Source: Hofstenia miamia
Lineage: Eukaryota; Xenacoelomorpha; Acoela; Hofsteniidae
Direction: 5' to 3'
Assembly: GCA_900660155.1 (NCBI GenBank)
Contig: CABFPE010000126.1
Location: 128,371 to 192,370 of the forward strand
DNA length: 64,000 nucleotides
In this document: piece by piece, positions 25,101 through 33,945 of the stretch
How the letters are laid out: each line of letters starts with the position of its first letter
How positions within the stretch are numbered: position 1 is the first letter of the stretch
Program-made: the position numbers and the translations under genes
The notes under the pieces: model-generated
Seen by the model: only the letters and a program-made list of their open reading frames with translations
Databases searched by the model: none
Told to the model about the DNA's origin: nothing

Positions 25101-28100
25101 GTGTGCAAAATGTATGAATCTAAAAATACAGTTTTCTAGTGGCAAAAGATAAAGCAAGTAGTTCTTACACTGGCATACATTTCTGACATTATATGCATTA
25201 CAATGTGTCTTTTCATGTATTTTACGAACATTATGTGACACATTTAATGCGAATAATACTCTGTTTTCTTGTACCGATGTTTCATAGTTCCAATAAAATA
25301 TGTTGCACTTTAATGAATTGCCAATAAATTCCTGACCTGAAATATTTTTTTCGAATTTTTTCATATTTTATAAATTATTTTCAGACGTGTTCCATCATTT
25401 ACATTATTTATACATAAAAGCAAATAAGTAGAATACGTTAAAACCAAACGTTATATAACTGCTTAGAGATATAATTAACATTATGTAAAAAGCGCATGTC
25501 TTAAACTCAGTAAATTCACAGAACTTTTGCAAAATCAAAAATCATTTACAAATGTTGCACTTAACTTCCAAGCCATAAATTTAATACGTTTTACATTATT
25601 TAAAGGCTTACAAAATTCTCTATCAGAAAAACCTTAATATGCAAGAAAGGCAGCAAATTTGTGCGAATAGTATACAAGAAATCATTCCCATTGTCCCATC
25701 ATTATTTACGAACAGACCTATATGTAAAAAATGGTAAGTAAATAAGGTAAGTCATAATAAACAATGTTGAATTATTACTAGTCGAAACCTCCACAAACAA
25801 AAGAAAAAAGAATTAATAAAAAACGAAAAATAAAGCTATTATTGAAATTAAAAAAAATCACATTAAATTATATGGGAATCAGGTACAATAAAAAACACGC
25901 GTATTCATGGCAAAGGTTTTTGTTTGTCAGCATTTCTTAAATTGCAAAAATTAAAAAGCAATTTGTTGAAATTTTTCACTTTTAAAAAATTATTCAAGGG
26001 CTAAAAGAAAACTAAATTTGTTGATATCTGTAAAATGGAGCTAAGACAAAATTTCCTTATTGCTACTGGCCAAAGAGCTATATATATATATATATATATA
26101 TCGCTGTTTGTCTTTTTGTTTAATCATCAACATATATATCTCGCTATTTGTTCACTCTCACATAAATATCTCGCCTTTTGTTGCAATTTTATAAATATCC
26201 CGCTCTTCACAACTTTTACACATATATCTCGCCTTTTGTAAAGTTTCCAAAAAAAATTTTACTCGAAAAACGGACTTTTTTAATAGATTTATTCATTATT
26301 TGAGTGTAAATAATTTTATGTTATACCTTAATATAGCCTTAAAACATGTTGCTACTATTAAATAACGTAGCTTAGCCTATGAGAAAAACATCAAATGAGT
26401 TAAAGTTGTTTTAATCTTCTTTTAGACGTATTAGAATTGCTAGATGGAGTAATTTCAGTCGAGGGCTCAATACACCCTAACCCAAGCTCAGCCCTAACTT
26501 GTCATAAAAAATAAATTGAAACAATTAATTGAAACAATAGTGAAATGAAAAAAATTTGGCATCAATTACACATCTTCATAACTAAATCGGATTGATTGTT
26601 TACTGATGTAGAATGATTCTAATTAATAAAATAATTCATGTTATAAAATATCAAAGTAAGAGAAAGTATGTATATTAATACAAATTTGAAGAAAATCTGG
26701 GCACATTGCAAATAAATTGCAGGCATGGACTACACCTGTTTGGTCGTTTCATTTCAATTTTTTCGGTTAACTAGGAGACCTACATTTCTGTAAAGGAAGT
26801 CAAAGAATTAAATGTTTGTACTTTTCTTAAGAGCTCGTTTACTGTCTTCAAATAAAACAGAACCATTGTTTAACACAAAAATAATTAAAGAAAATCCCAT
26901 GTATTTATGAAATGTACAATAAATATTAATATTTAATTTAGTAATATATATGTGAATAGCACTGAGCAATTTAATCCGATGTTTAAAATACTATACTAAC
27001 ACAGTAATCTTTTAGTAGTTTGAAAATAATTGGTGTTAAGAAGATACTTTCTAGTTTAAATACCAAAGACTATATTCAAAACATGTATTTGAAATAAGTG
27101 GCCTATATAATTTTAATCTTAATTCAGCCTTTGTAAATAATGTCTTTTCAGCACATTGGCGCAAAAACCGAATTATTCAAACTATTGAACATTTTTCCCA
27201 TTTGTATGATTTATGGTAATGTAAAGAAATCGTTATGTAATTAACTTCATTAAAATTATCAATCGTGTAATAAATTGTCAGTGACTATGAAATTGAAATC
27301 AATTTTTCTTGCATTAATTACTTTGTACAACCAGGCCTAATTGATCAAATATGACATCTTAATTGCCCACAAAGCGGACGATTTATGGTAAATATGTGTT
27401 TACGCGCGCTTCTGAATTAAGCTAGATACAAAATTATTTTTCATTAAAATTGATTGTAAGACTAAACAATCAAAAATACTCTGTAATATATTTAAAAAAT
27501 ACATATTGTTAAAAATATTGCTCTTTTAAAACCTTTTCATAAAAAATTTTGATTGACGACCATAACGTTCAGGCGAAAAAATATGCCCGCTATGTAAATA
27601 CGTTAATTGCTTCAACATAAATTTATATTGTTAGTTTTGTTATCACCTCAATTTCATTACCTGCATGAGGAAATTTATATAAAAATATTTAAGTAATGGG
27701 ATTAGTAGAAGTTTTTAGAATCAATATTTCCAAAATTCAGGCCAGGACGCATATATATTTCTTTCAAGAGATTTCATTACAAATTCAAATATTGGCTGAA
27801 TATCTTACCGATAAAGATTTAAAAATATGTACAAGTAGGGTATAAACAAACCGTGTATTCCTGAGGAGCGATAAATTCTACTGTTGAATTTTGTATTTCG
27901 GGACGATTTGTTGGATCGCCATATTGACGAGTTGACAAATCGATCAGGAAATCATCCGGAACTAAAATGTTGAAATTATGTTATTTAAAATGAACCTCGT
28001 ACGTTATATGTTTCAAACGTCACTCTATGAATAAGATTATAAGCTGTGCACAAGCTTAATTCTAAGAGCGTTACAAAATTTGAACAATTACTCTTACATT

Positions 28101-31100
28101 TTGATAGGAGCCTATATTTTTATCACTGAAGAGAAAACTAGAATGTTAAGAAATATTTGTAAAAATATATCTACATGCACACGTCAAAAGAGGCAGATTC
28201 GACTTGCACATAGTGGGGTTAAGGGGGGGGGTCAAGCGGACATATGACTATAACATACGGTAAGCACCGCTTTCAGGCGCTTAAGTACAATTTAGACAAA
28301 TTATAGGGTGTTGTATGAAAAAATGATTTTCAAGATCTGGGATATGATTTTTTTATGAGTTTTGGCTCAAAAATCCAAAAGATAGATGGGTAGAAATTTT
28401 GTGGAAATTCGACATTTACGAACGAACTTGAAACAGGCATATATTGAGGAATACTTGGAGTTAGAAGATAAATTAGAAAATTTTTCGACACGACATCTAA
28501 CGAGCATTTCAAATATTAAAGTTTAAAAATAAATCATATACAGGTGCAACAAATCGCAAAGATTACTGAAACAAGTTAATAGTTATTCATTTGTGAGGAA
28601 GCACAACAAAGATTCATGATCGGCGCTACAACCATACATTGCAGCCTTTAACAAGTCACAGCTGCGAATGGTGTGCCCAGTCCTTTTGCAATGCTTGCAT
28701 GACAAATGCTCCATGGTCTTCGTGACAATGAGATCACTTCTATGTGATGTAATATAATGGGCTGATGCAATATAATTGGATGGTGCAATATAATAGGCTG
28801 GACCATGAAATTTGAGTGAAAAGTACATTAATTATTCGGATTTCGGATTCAAAGGGAATTGAAGGTTGTCCCAAATTACCGAAATGCTAGGCTAGCCCAA
28901 AATTTTTTATTAATATAAAGGAATTAAAATGGTTCCCCAGGGTGAATTTTTTCACCCAAATGGATGATAATAGCCCTACATGTCTAGATTGTTATTATAT
29001 GAAGCATGAAAAATTTCCCTTCGTGGCTTTTCTGCAATTTTTCATCACAATTTATAAGCGTAGGGGGGGTGGGAGAGGGAGGGATGGTAATTTTACAGTA
29101 AATCTTGTGGAAAACTCATAAAAATATGTCCAAAACCTGCCCACATTCCCATTTTTTCTATTAAATTTTCTCTGAAAATAAATTACGCTTCAAAAACTTG
29201 AAATTCACAAGTTTCAAATGACACATCTTCAGAAACAATTGGAAGTCAAATAAGACCATTTTTGATATTACAGAAACTGAACTTTTAATTTTTTCATGTC
29301 ATTTGAGAAAGTTGTCAAAACTCAATATGTCGGCTTGGGAACCCACTGTGTTGCAAGCCTTCGCAATTCATTCCAAATTGCCGCCTGATAGCGGTTTATG
29401 TGGGCGGAAACACAAGGACTAGGTTGGAAAATATCGTAATAATAGGCACAGTATGTTTATCGAACAGCTGTAAATGCTCGTCTTGTAAGTACAATGCGGA
29501 ACTAGACGGAATAGCTAGACACATTTGGATAAAATGAATTATTCTGGCTTTCCATTAAAAAAGGCGCTGGATACTGTGGAAAATCAAAAAAGTGCGGTTT
29601 CCGATCCACGAATGTGACAAACGGGTTGACATATGTTCGACAGGTTTTACAACGCACAATAACTGATGACTGAATAACAGTTAAGTTCTAAAATAATATT
29701 ATACATTTCAGTTGTCGAGCAAACGTGTAAAAGTTAAATTTAAACTCAATAACAGTTTCAAAAACAGAAATTTCGCATTTAGAAACATACATGAATATTC
29801 TGAACTATCGATGAATGTTAACTTAAACACTTAAGATCTCAAAATATGAAAAGTATACGATATACAATGTACGATAAATTCATTACAAAATTTAAAATTA
29901 CAGGTAAATCTTTAAATGGATGAACCAATAATCCTAAAGGAAGCTTGATTTGATTTAAAAGCTCTTGCTTTTTTGGCATTGCGTTGAGTGTACACCTCAA
30001 AAGACTAAACAATTATTGTCAAGCTATAGTTTATTAAAACAAACCTTGGTTTACAATTAACATCACGATAATGATCTTCCAGTTTCGGGATTGGCGGTTT
30101 ATATCCATTATCGGGCAAAATTTTCCGACATTGTAGTAAGTCTATTGGCTTGGGGGTATTTGATCCAAGGGAAAGTTGAGCCATTCCCGCTTGAACCGAA
30201 GGTTGAATATAATTCTGTGTATAGTTTTGTTGAGACTGACAATAATTTTGTGAAGACTGAGTATTATTCTGGGGTAGTTGAGTATAATTTTGAGGTGTAT
30301 GAGAATAATTCTGTGAAGAATGAATATGATTTTGTGATGTATTAATTGATGGTAATGGTATATGTTGTTGAGAAAGATCAGTTGAAGGTTGAACAGATTG
30401 AAAATTATTTTGAGGTGGAAAAGTTAAATTTGACGATGGATTAATTTGCGTCGGTGCAACAGCACGAACAGGGGAATTCGCAGGGAAAGAGCTAGGAAAA
30501 GTGTATCGCGGAGATTGAAATGCCGCATTATTGTTTATCTGAGGATGTCGAAAATTCTGTTGAAATTGATTATTGTGAGATGAAAATTGCGAATTTGAAT
30601 GAACATTGGTACCGGGAATATTTTGATGTTGTGTTTGTTGTACAGCAGAAAAATCTAAAATTCAAATATGATGTGCCATAACTAAAAATGTTACTTGTTT
30701 TTTGTAAATACGCTTGATTGCTCACATCTGCCAAGAAGTTATTTTGAGGCTAGGACATTAAGATAAAATAAAATTAACGCGCATTCAATTACCTGATTCG
30801 ATAGTTGATGAGCAAACTCTTTTCTATCTGAAACATTTGGATATATTGTATTAAGAGAACCTGCATTTTGAGCCATTTGCATTGAATGGTCGACATAATT
30901 GTTAGTTGCTTGGATTTTTTCATTTTGAAGCATGTCATCCTTCCTAAACCCATTTTGCTGGTACGCGGAATCTAAAGAACACAGAGGTAAGTAATAGAAG
31001 TTTCCTTTGTAATTCGTTGCACTGCTCAACACTGTTTTGGTTGTTTGAGATATTTAAATGATCCTGAGGTTTTTGGGGTCGCTAAATCCAAAAATGCTAT

Positions 31101-33945
31101 CCGTTTTTCGGGAAATTGATTTTGCTATAATCTAGTATTTAACGTAATAGGACACCTAAAGTAAAAATATAGTAAATGAAACAAAAACAAGGTTTTTAAA
31201 AACAGTAACACTGACTACTTATAGATAACAGAAAATGCAAAGCACATAAGAAATAACATTGTTTACAAATCGTCTCTTGAATAAATTTAGTTTAGAAGAA
31301 TGCATTGGGACAGTCGGTTGAACACCACAGTAGTAATCAGCCATGATGTGTATCCCATTTACACTGATACCTGTCTTCTATAACCTTAACATCTTGGTCA
31401 AGAAACTGTTCCAAATTATTAAAAATGTAATGAACTATAATAAAATCACTGAGCTATTCTTGAATACATAGTTCAGGGATCTCGAATGTGTCTTTGAATA
31501 CGCTACTACCAACCAAAAATAATTATTTTATTGTTGCGCAGTGTTATTCACAAAATATATGCAGTAGATTAACGAAAAATGGAGTATTCTAGCCAATTTA
31601 CATACAAATAATGAAAACCTTCAAACAATAAGACACATTCCAATCATTTTAAATATGTACCCAGTAAGTTGCCATCCGAACCTATTTACATGAGCAACCT
31701 ATATATTTTACTATTACATGCAAAGAGTGGCATTCCCAGAACACGTTTATAATATTCTTTGCGTTGGAGAAACTCAAATATAAGGCATTTGGCTTGGTTT
31801 TCAACGGTTGTATAGTGAAAACTATAAATGCTTACATCAACGCTGCACGCTTTTCCAAAACTACTAATACAAATACGATCTTCTTTGTCGGAAGAAACAT
31901 CGCACTCTCTACTAGTCATTGTGACTCTAAACCCTCCAACGACCATTGATTTTTTCCTCTCCCCGAGCTTCAAGATATTTTTAATGTCTTTCCTCCTTGC
32001 AGAGCCTTTCTCCCGCCTACTCTTCCATCTGCTCCTACTTCAAGTCCTGTAACTGTCCTTTTTGCCGTAAAGCTTGACTTTATTTTGAATATTTCTTTTG
32101 GGATCAATAAATACGGAAAAGCGAAAAAGATAATACATAATTATTGTTGATTTGGAACAAATAACAATATAAATTCTGGATTTGTAGAATGTAGTATTGT
32201 TGCTAATTTATTTTAGGTTGTTAATTCACTGCAAATTCCAAAAAATTGTTATATGTGAAATGTAAAAATAGTTATTAGTATGTATGACTGATTTTTAAAC
32301 TAATCCCACAAAAATTGCAGTAGAAATATGAAGATGAATGACTGTGATTAATGGATAAATCATTCTTAGTATATATTGTAATTTGAACTACAGTACGCGA
32401 TTTTCATGATTTTTGTAAAGACGACTATCTTAATACAAAAGCAATTGTTATTTATTCAACGTCTACAGCTATAAGTAGAGGAAATGGTTTGACCCATTCA
32501 GTGCGGATATGGCACTTTTGTGCTAATTATAATGCTAATCTGACAAAATGTTACTGCAAAAACCTGTTGAAGCATATTTAAGGATATTTGAAGAAAATAT
32601 GTAGTAGTATGGGTTTAACTCTAAACGCACTGTTTTTTTCAATAACTTTGCTTGAAAATAATTTTTTTAAATGATTTGTTCTGAATTTTCATAAAAACAA
32701 TATTTTGATCGATATATTTACACAATTAAATTCTTAAGGATAATGATTGTTAAAAAATGCTAGGGTGAAAAAAATTCGCGGCAAACGCTGCCCCTATATA
32801 CTTCAGTACTACGATAAGGTTTTATTGATTTGCCGTTCCTGGACCCACCGTAGAAATAAAGTATTGGCAACAAAATAGTTTATCTTACAAAACAAGGGTT
32901 TTAGAAGGCTTTTGGTGAAATCAGTGGGGAAAGGCTCAAACTTAAAGTAAGAAATTTGCATTTGTTGCTATATTTGAATAATAGTAAGACACTGACAATG
33001 AAATTTATAATTTTTTCAATGTTGACCTAGAAAGTGACCTTAATTGTTTTCCTGTTAGGATAAGTCTTTGACAATATCACATAAATATAATGGTTTCTTC
33101 TATCTTTAATGTTGAATTCATTTAGGATTTTTCACTTTTATTTTTCCAAAAAATTGGCGAGTCATTCATTTGTATATAAAATCGAAACAAATGAATATAT
33201 TTTTTTGAAAATTGGCAAGATGTATGTAGTTTAAAGGTCTATATTTCAATGTGCCAAAGATCATTACACTCATCTTTAATAGTTATTAGCATTTTATACC
33301 TCAGTGCGTTGTGTTAAGAAGCTTGAACAAAACACTCAATTTTTGAAAAATGTAAAATATGGGACTTTTGCGTGATACCACGATTTAAAATGGTTTGCTT
33401 TTCTAGTGAGTCAAAGTAGTAACTTCCCAACGTAACAGCAAACATAATATGCTCGGAACTAATTGAATAAAAGCTTTAATATGAAACTAGATCTAAATTG
33501 TGAAGATCAATTGCCATTTCTTATCGGAATAGTGTTTCACGATTGATCATATAAACGAAAACAAAAATGAATAACTACACACTGATTGTAATTGTTAATC
33601 ATATACCTTGCACAAAACCACCACCTTCAATCATATTAAGTTGTTGTGAATGCACTGGTGATGGATTTAATGAAGATCTCTCAGATTGGTGACCTATATA
33701 ATGAATAAGAGAGCTAAATTAAAATAGATTACTTGATTGATTGGGTGTTCCATTCAACGATGCTTTTGCATCCTGAGGAGGTTGCAAATATTGAGAACTT
33801 TTATCAAAACCAAGACCAGCTTCTCCATCTATAAAATTTCCTAACTAATTTAATCACAAAATTAACTACCGTTTAAATTAGTAGATTGTTCTGGCGATGA
33901 AAGGGGTGGCATGACATAAGGGTATACATTATGATACATGCTTGA
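9955..33945 (-). CDS. SEC24: Protein transport protein Sec24 (A/B type), 20 coding segments
   Basis: Sec24 pairs with Sec23 in the inner COPII coat at ER exit sites, where it binds cargo signals for ER-to-Golgi transport. Coding segments in order: 33870-33945, 33733-33828, 33607-33693, 30793-30971, 30695-30749, 30045-30654, 29902-30004, about 29601-29687 (3' limit unclear), 27852-27961, 22113-22344, 21237-21394, 21050-21151, 20886-21009, 19523-19678, 19049-19222, 17505-17615, 17220-17398, 12149-12463, 11746-11849, 9955-10069. All junctions are GT-AG and phases agree throughout, apart from the zinc-finger join. Domains: a disordered Gln/Asn/Pro/Ser N-terminus, zinc finger, trunk, beta-sandwich, helical and gelsolin-like. 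The readable protein is about 1040 residues, close to the 1.1-1.3 thousand of animal Sec24A/B. The first exon may lie upstream of 33945, though an ATG at 33937-33939 could serve as the start. Introns hold several transposons. Confidence 0.93.
10070..11745 (-). other. SEC24 intron, last
   Basis: AT-rich intron with no gene I can support. One less AT-rich patch (about 11030-11140) contains GGGTTGGGCTGGCCCATTGG and may be a repeat, but I see no termini or second copy. Confidence 0.6.
11746..11849 (-). CDS. SEC24: SEC24 gelsolin-like domain exon 2
   Basis: Reads IGLPVLENEQSSKLRGFIEH then LLSNRVHHAPLLIIR, matching LPxLxxxxSxxLRxFIxxLR in Sec24. Donor GTAAG and pyrimidine-rich acceptor. Confidence 0.93.
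12149..12463 (-). CDS. SEC24: SEC24 gelsolin-like domain exon 1
   Basis: Reads IAFRSRISTKLDERVAALLS, then YTFAMIYPGLYSLTDL and HLSAAYLSLNGAFLLDKGDE, matching the C-terminal helical to gelsolin-like part of Sec24. It has clear AG and GT boundaries. Confidence 0.96.
12725..12833 (+). mobile_element. LINE 3' tail fragment
   Basis: Ends in AATACAATAAAATCTGAATC, the style of tail (AATAAA followed by a short TCTGAA-type repeat) seen on CR1/L2-group LINEs. It sits directly before the ORF1 of the next LINE, so it is probably the end of a separate, heavily truncated copy. Confidence 0.4.
12874..13744 (+). pseudogene. LINE ORF1 with PHD-like zinc finger
   Basis: The first open stretch (12874-13365) carries CSVC, then YQCVICGISFHLKNC, a Cys4-His-Cys pattern like the PHD-type fingers in ORF1 of some CR1-group LINEs (about residues 29-57). 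The second stretch (13280-13744) overlaps in another frame and holds RLGKFDD, CILVSASKLKSFNDYKVFVK and KRIKIRNLKLYV, resembling the C-terminal domain of CR1-type ORF1. A single frameshift between about 13280 and 13365 separates them. The role, RNA binding or chaperoning, is inferred from family. Confidence 0.65.
13772..16274 (+). pseudogene. LINE ORF2 remnant: endonuclease + RT
   Basis: Endonuclease: FFSNVQSLRYKLDELY, VLLVETHLTD with the catalytic Glu (13771-14200), then TGDFND near 14226. RT: LRPLSLTASISKIVEE (15115-15162), motif A LLDFKKAFDFVSH (15267-15307), motif B GVLQGSKLG (15444-15470), and catalytic FVDDTT (15535-15552). The thumb and C-terminus (RRQAACNKLFKQ; 15840-16274) follow. Frame changes fall near 14180, 14400, 14670, 15000-15095, 15604 and 15815. 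The catalytic Asp pair is kept. Confidence 0.82.
16363..17219 (-). other. SEC24 intron, rest
   Basis: AT-rich intron sequence between the LINE and the next SEC24 exon. I see no gene or repeat structure that I can support. Confidence 0.6.
17220..17615 (-). CDS. SEC24: SEC24 helical-domain exons (two)
   Basis: Exons 17505-17615 (ERRIRVHTLMLPVTGSVHEL) and 17220-17398 (VDRSISASLNDAREALINAV; SLTLFPLYILALLKC), separated by a 106-bp intron. They match the end of the beta-sandwich and the all-helical domain. The downstream intron (12464-17219) holds a LINE in the opposite orientation. Confidence 0.95.
17616..19048 (-). other. SEC24 intron
   Basis: A 1.4-kb AT-rich intron with only short chance open frames; nothing recognised. 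Confidence 0.6.
19049..19222 (-). CDS. SEC24: SEC24 beta-sandwich exon
   Basis: Reads FHGNGFVRSTDLLALPNVNP then DAGFAMKLTVEE and FQAALLYTTSKG, among the best conserved Sec24 sequence. Confidence 0.97.
19523..19678 (-). CDS. SEC24: SEC24 trunk end to beta-sandwich exon
   Basis: Reads ARYSSGSINSYYGFSATN and RRYLVRKIGFEAVMRVRCTK, the end of the trunk and the start of the beta-sandwich. It joins in phase to both neighbours. Confidence 0.95.
19679..20885 (-). other. SEC24 intron
   Basis: A 1.2-kb AT-rich intron with no supportable gene or repeat. Confidence 0.6.
20886..21394 (-). CDS. SEC24: SEC24 trunk exons (three)
   Basis: Exons 21237-21394 (VFVPLHDNILINLSEDTQ; CLGAALQAAHK), 21050-21151 (GGRITVFQTVLPSIGPGK; SREDPNERASK) and 20886-21009 (NDFYQRLALECNGQHIAIDL). 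All match the trunk core of Sec24. Introns are 85 and 40 bp. Confidence 0.95.
21457..21487. repeat. (TA)n microsatellite, left of MITE
   Basis: About 15 TA units in a SEC24 intron, abutting the left end of the candidate MITE. Confidence 0.9.
21492..22073. mobile_element. Candidate MITE with GGCGCTAAG termini in (TA)n
   Basis: About 580 bases between two (TA)n tracts. The left end has GGGCGCTAAGCATA and the right end, reverse complemented, has GGCGCTAAGTACTA. The GGCGCT motif recurs inside both ends (near 21496, 21526, 21556; and near 22033 inverted). It has no coding capacity. This fits a non-autonomous DNA transposon with subterminal repeats inserted at TA. The single N at 22073 falls at the right end. 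The superfamily is not assigned. Confidence 0.55.
22074..22105. repeat. (TA)n microsatellite, right of MITE
   Basis: About 16 TA units, running to within 8 bases of the donor side of the SEC24 exon 22113-22344. It pairs with the tract at 21457. Confidence 0.9.
22113..22344 (-). CDS. SEC24: SEC24 trunk domain exon 1
   Basis: Begins MRPPQPAIYVFLFDVSQNAI and includes LPGDSRTKLAFIAYDSYIHF, both diagnostic of the Sec24 vWA-like trunk that contacts Sec23. It ends with LTITDIN and a split codon just beside a (TA)n tract in the next intron. Confidence 0.96.
22770..23312 (+). mobile_element. R2-like LINE RT fragment
   Basis: The plus-strand frame from 22782 reads MDDLKMLQKQMETLEMASRE, then SGLEFGLGKCAAVTM, YKYLRVIEKD, INDEX-like NGQKSIKAIDTWAMPVLRYS, and WNKNELRELDR. 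After a frame break comes NGDVDRLYMARHKEG and then VEEAVSIKN. This is the RT palm and thumb found in R2/NeSL/R4-like elements of invertebrates. The codon before MDD is TAA where the Tyr of the YMDD box is expected, so the catalytic box is broken. The N-terminal RT and any nuclease domain are absent. No rDNA sequence flanks it. It lies in the 5.5-kb SEC24 intron, antisense. Confidence 0.75.
23325..23382. repeat. Inverted repeat, GTCCRCTCTGTAC arms
   Basis: GTCCACTCTGTAC near 23331 is followed by GTACAGAGCGGAC near 23362, which pairs with it over 12 of 13 bases around a loop of about 18. Related pieces (GTACAGAACGGA; GTACAAAACGGAC; GTACATAGCGGAC) follow at 23540-23620. It looks like a terminus of a non-autonomous transposon. 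Confidence 0.5.
23540..23800. repeat. Degenerate array with ~30-bp period
   Basis: The first units share GTACAAAACGGACCGAATAA (near 23541, 23573, 23603). Later ones share ATTATAATGGCGCTGAATA (near 23640, 23670, 23702, 23731, 23762). Spacing is about 28-33 bases. The copies drift strongly, so this is an old minisatellite or the subterminal repeats of a transposon. Confidence 0.5.
23850..26060 (-). other. SEC24 intron, middle
   Basis: AT-rich and mostly featureless. It holds a short telomere-like run (CCCTAACCCTAACCC near 24009) and a patch with CAGTGACGTACGTAAGCGAA near 24712-24740 plus CCGCTAG...CTAGCGG near 24886, possibly a decayed hAT-like element. No gene recognised. Confidence 0.45.
26076..26252. 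repeat. Minisatellite, ~29-30 bp unit with ATATCTCGC
   Basis: Starts with a (TA)n run, then about five units each holding ATATATCTCGC or ATAAATATCTCGCC followed by TTTTGTT and a variable C/A/T stretch (near 26100, 26131, 26163, 26193 and 26222). It lies in a SEC24 intron. Confidence 0.65.
26253..27851 (-). other. SEC24 intron, 5' part
   Basis: AT-rich intron with no gene or element that I can support. Confidence 0.6.
27852..27961 (-). CDS. SEC24: SEC24 exon, zinc finger to trunk linker
   Basis: Reads PDDFLIDLSTRQYGDPTNRP then EIQNSTVEFIAPQEYT, matching the animal Sec24A/B linker with RPEVQNSTVEFIA. It joins in phase to MRPPQPAIYVFLFDVS in the next exon across a 5.5-kb intron. Confidence 0.95.
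28583..28828 (-). other. Small ORF with CCHC zinc knuckle
   Basis: An 81-codon minus-strand frame with CKHCKRTGHTIRSC (CX2CX4HX4C, about residues 44-57). Knuckles of this kind occur in retroelement Gag and in cellular RNA-binding proteins. The sequence before the knuckle is partly coded by three tandem 18-21 bp repeats. It lies in the SEC24 intron between 27961 and 29601. It could be a fossil Gag scrap, or chance. It is not the missing part of the SEC24 zinc ribbon. Confidence 0.35.
28748..28805. repeat. Triple short tandem repeat
   Basis: Three imperfect copies of AATATAATGGGCTGATGC. Confidence 0.7.
29601..29687 (-). CDS. SEC24: SEC24 zinc-finger exon, 3' limit unclear
   Basis: From the acceptor at 29688-29689 the frame reads VIVRCKTCRTYVNPFVTFVD then R, the first half of the Sec24 zinc ribbon with one CxxC pair. 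The expected continuation (RWKCNLC and NDV) is absent. The frame instead runs on as KPHFFDFPQ, with no donor where one is needed. The next certain exon (27852-27961) starts in phase for a codon split after one base. I found no RWKCxxC-like exon in 27962-29600. This is real divergence, an assembly error or a missed short exon. Confidence 0.75.
29902..30004 (-). CDS. SEC24: SEC24 exon before the zinc finger
   Basis: Reads SLLRCTLNAMPKKQELLNQI then KLPLGLLVHPFKDLP, matching the animal Sec24 segment LFRCTLTNIPQ...KLPLGLLLHPFRDL. A 40-bp intron (30005-30044) separates it from the exon upstream. Confidence 0.92.
30045..30971 (-). CDS. SEC24: SEC24 disordered-region exons, incl. a 55-nt exon
   Basis: Exons 30793-30971, 30695-30749 and 30045-30654. 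The 55-nt middle exon (PQNNFLADVSNQAYLQKT) is required: without it the first and third exons do not join in frame, and with it the phases fit and the flanking introns are 43 and 40 bp. The large exon is a Gln/Asn/Ser/Tyr-rich tract with repeats such as QNYTQLPQNNTQSSQNY. It ends with MAQLSLGSNTPKPIDLLQCR and a stretch matching the conserved PxPxLHEDxxxxNCxP region of animal Sec24A/B. Confidence 0.85.
31900..32115 (+). mobile_element. Second copy of C/T-rich LINE 3' end
   Basis: Shares CCATCTGCTCCTACTTCA and then TCCTGT-ACTGTCC with 8729-8768, with further similarity on both sides. It ends in ATCAATAAATACGG near 32103-32116. It lies in the SEC24 intron 30972-33606. 3' end only; no open frame of note. 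Confidence 0.55.
32116..33606 (-). other. SEC24 intron, rest
   Basis: AT-rich, no supportable gene. Together with 30972-31899, which is equally featureless, this makes up the intron around the LINE tail. Confidence 0.6.
33607..33945 (-). CDS. SEC24: SEC24 N-terminal exons (three)
   Basis: Three exons (33870-33945, 33733-33828, 33607-33693) are parted by introns of 41 and 39 bp with GT/AG ends and pyrimidine-rich acceptors. They read SSMYHNVYPYVMPPLSSPEQ, then GFDKSSQYLQPPQDAK, then HQSERSSLNPSPVHSQQ. This is low-complexity Ser/Gln/Pro/Asn sequence, as expected for the disordered Sec24 N-terminus. They are assigned to SEC24 by unbroken phase into the next exons rather than by similarity. The first exon has an acceptor before it, so a 5' UTR or coding exon probably lies further up; I could not find it. 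Confidence 0.72.

Noticed and set aside
25071-25364. Minus-strand 97-codon frame with scattered Cys and His, somewhat like C2H2 fingers
   Set aside because: Cys and His spacing does not fit a finger, and it lies within a SEC24 intron without splice or repeat context.
28268-28300. CxxC-coding stretch as the lost SEC24 zinc-finger half
   Set aside because: It lacks the Trp and Lys context, hits a stop and has no fitting splice sites.
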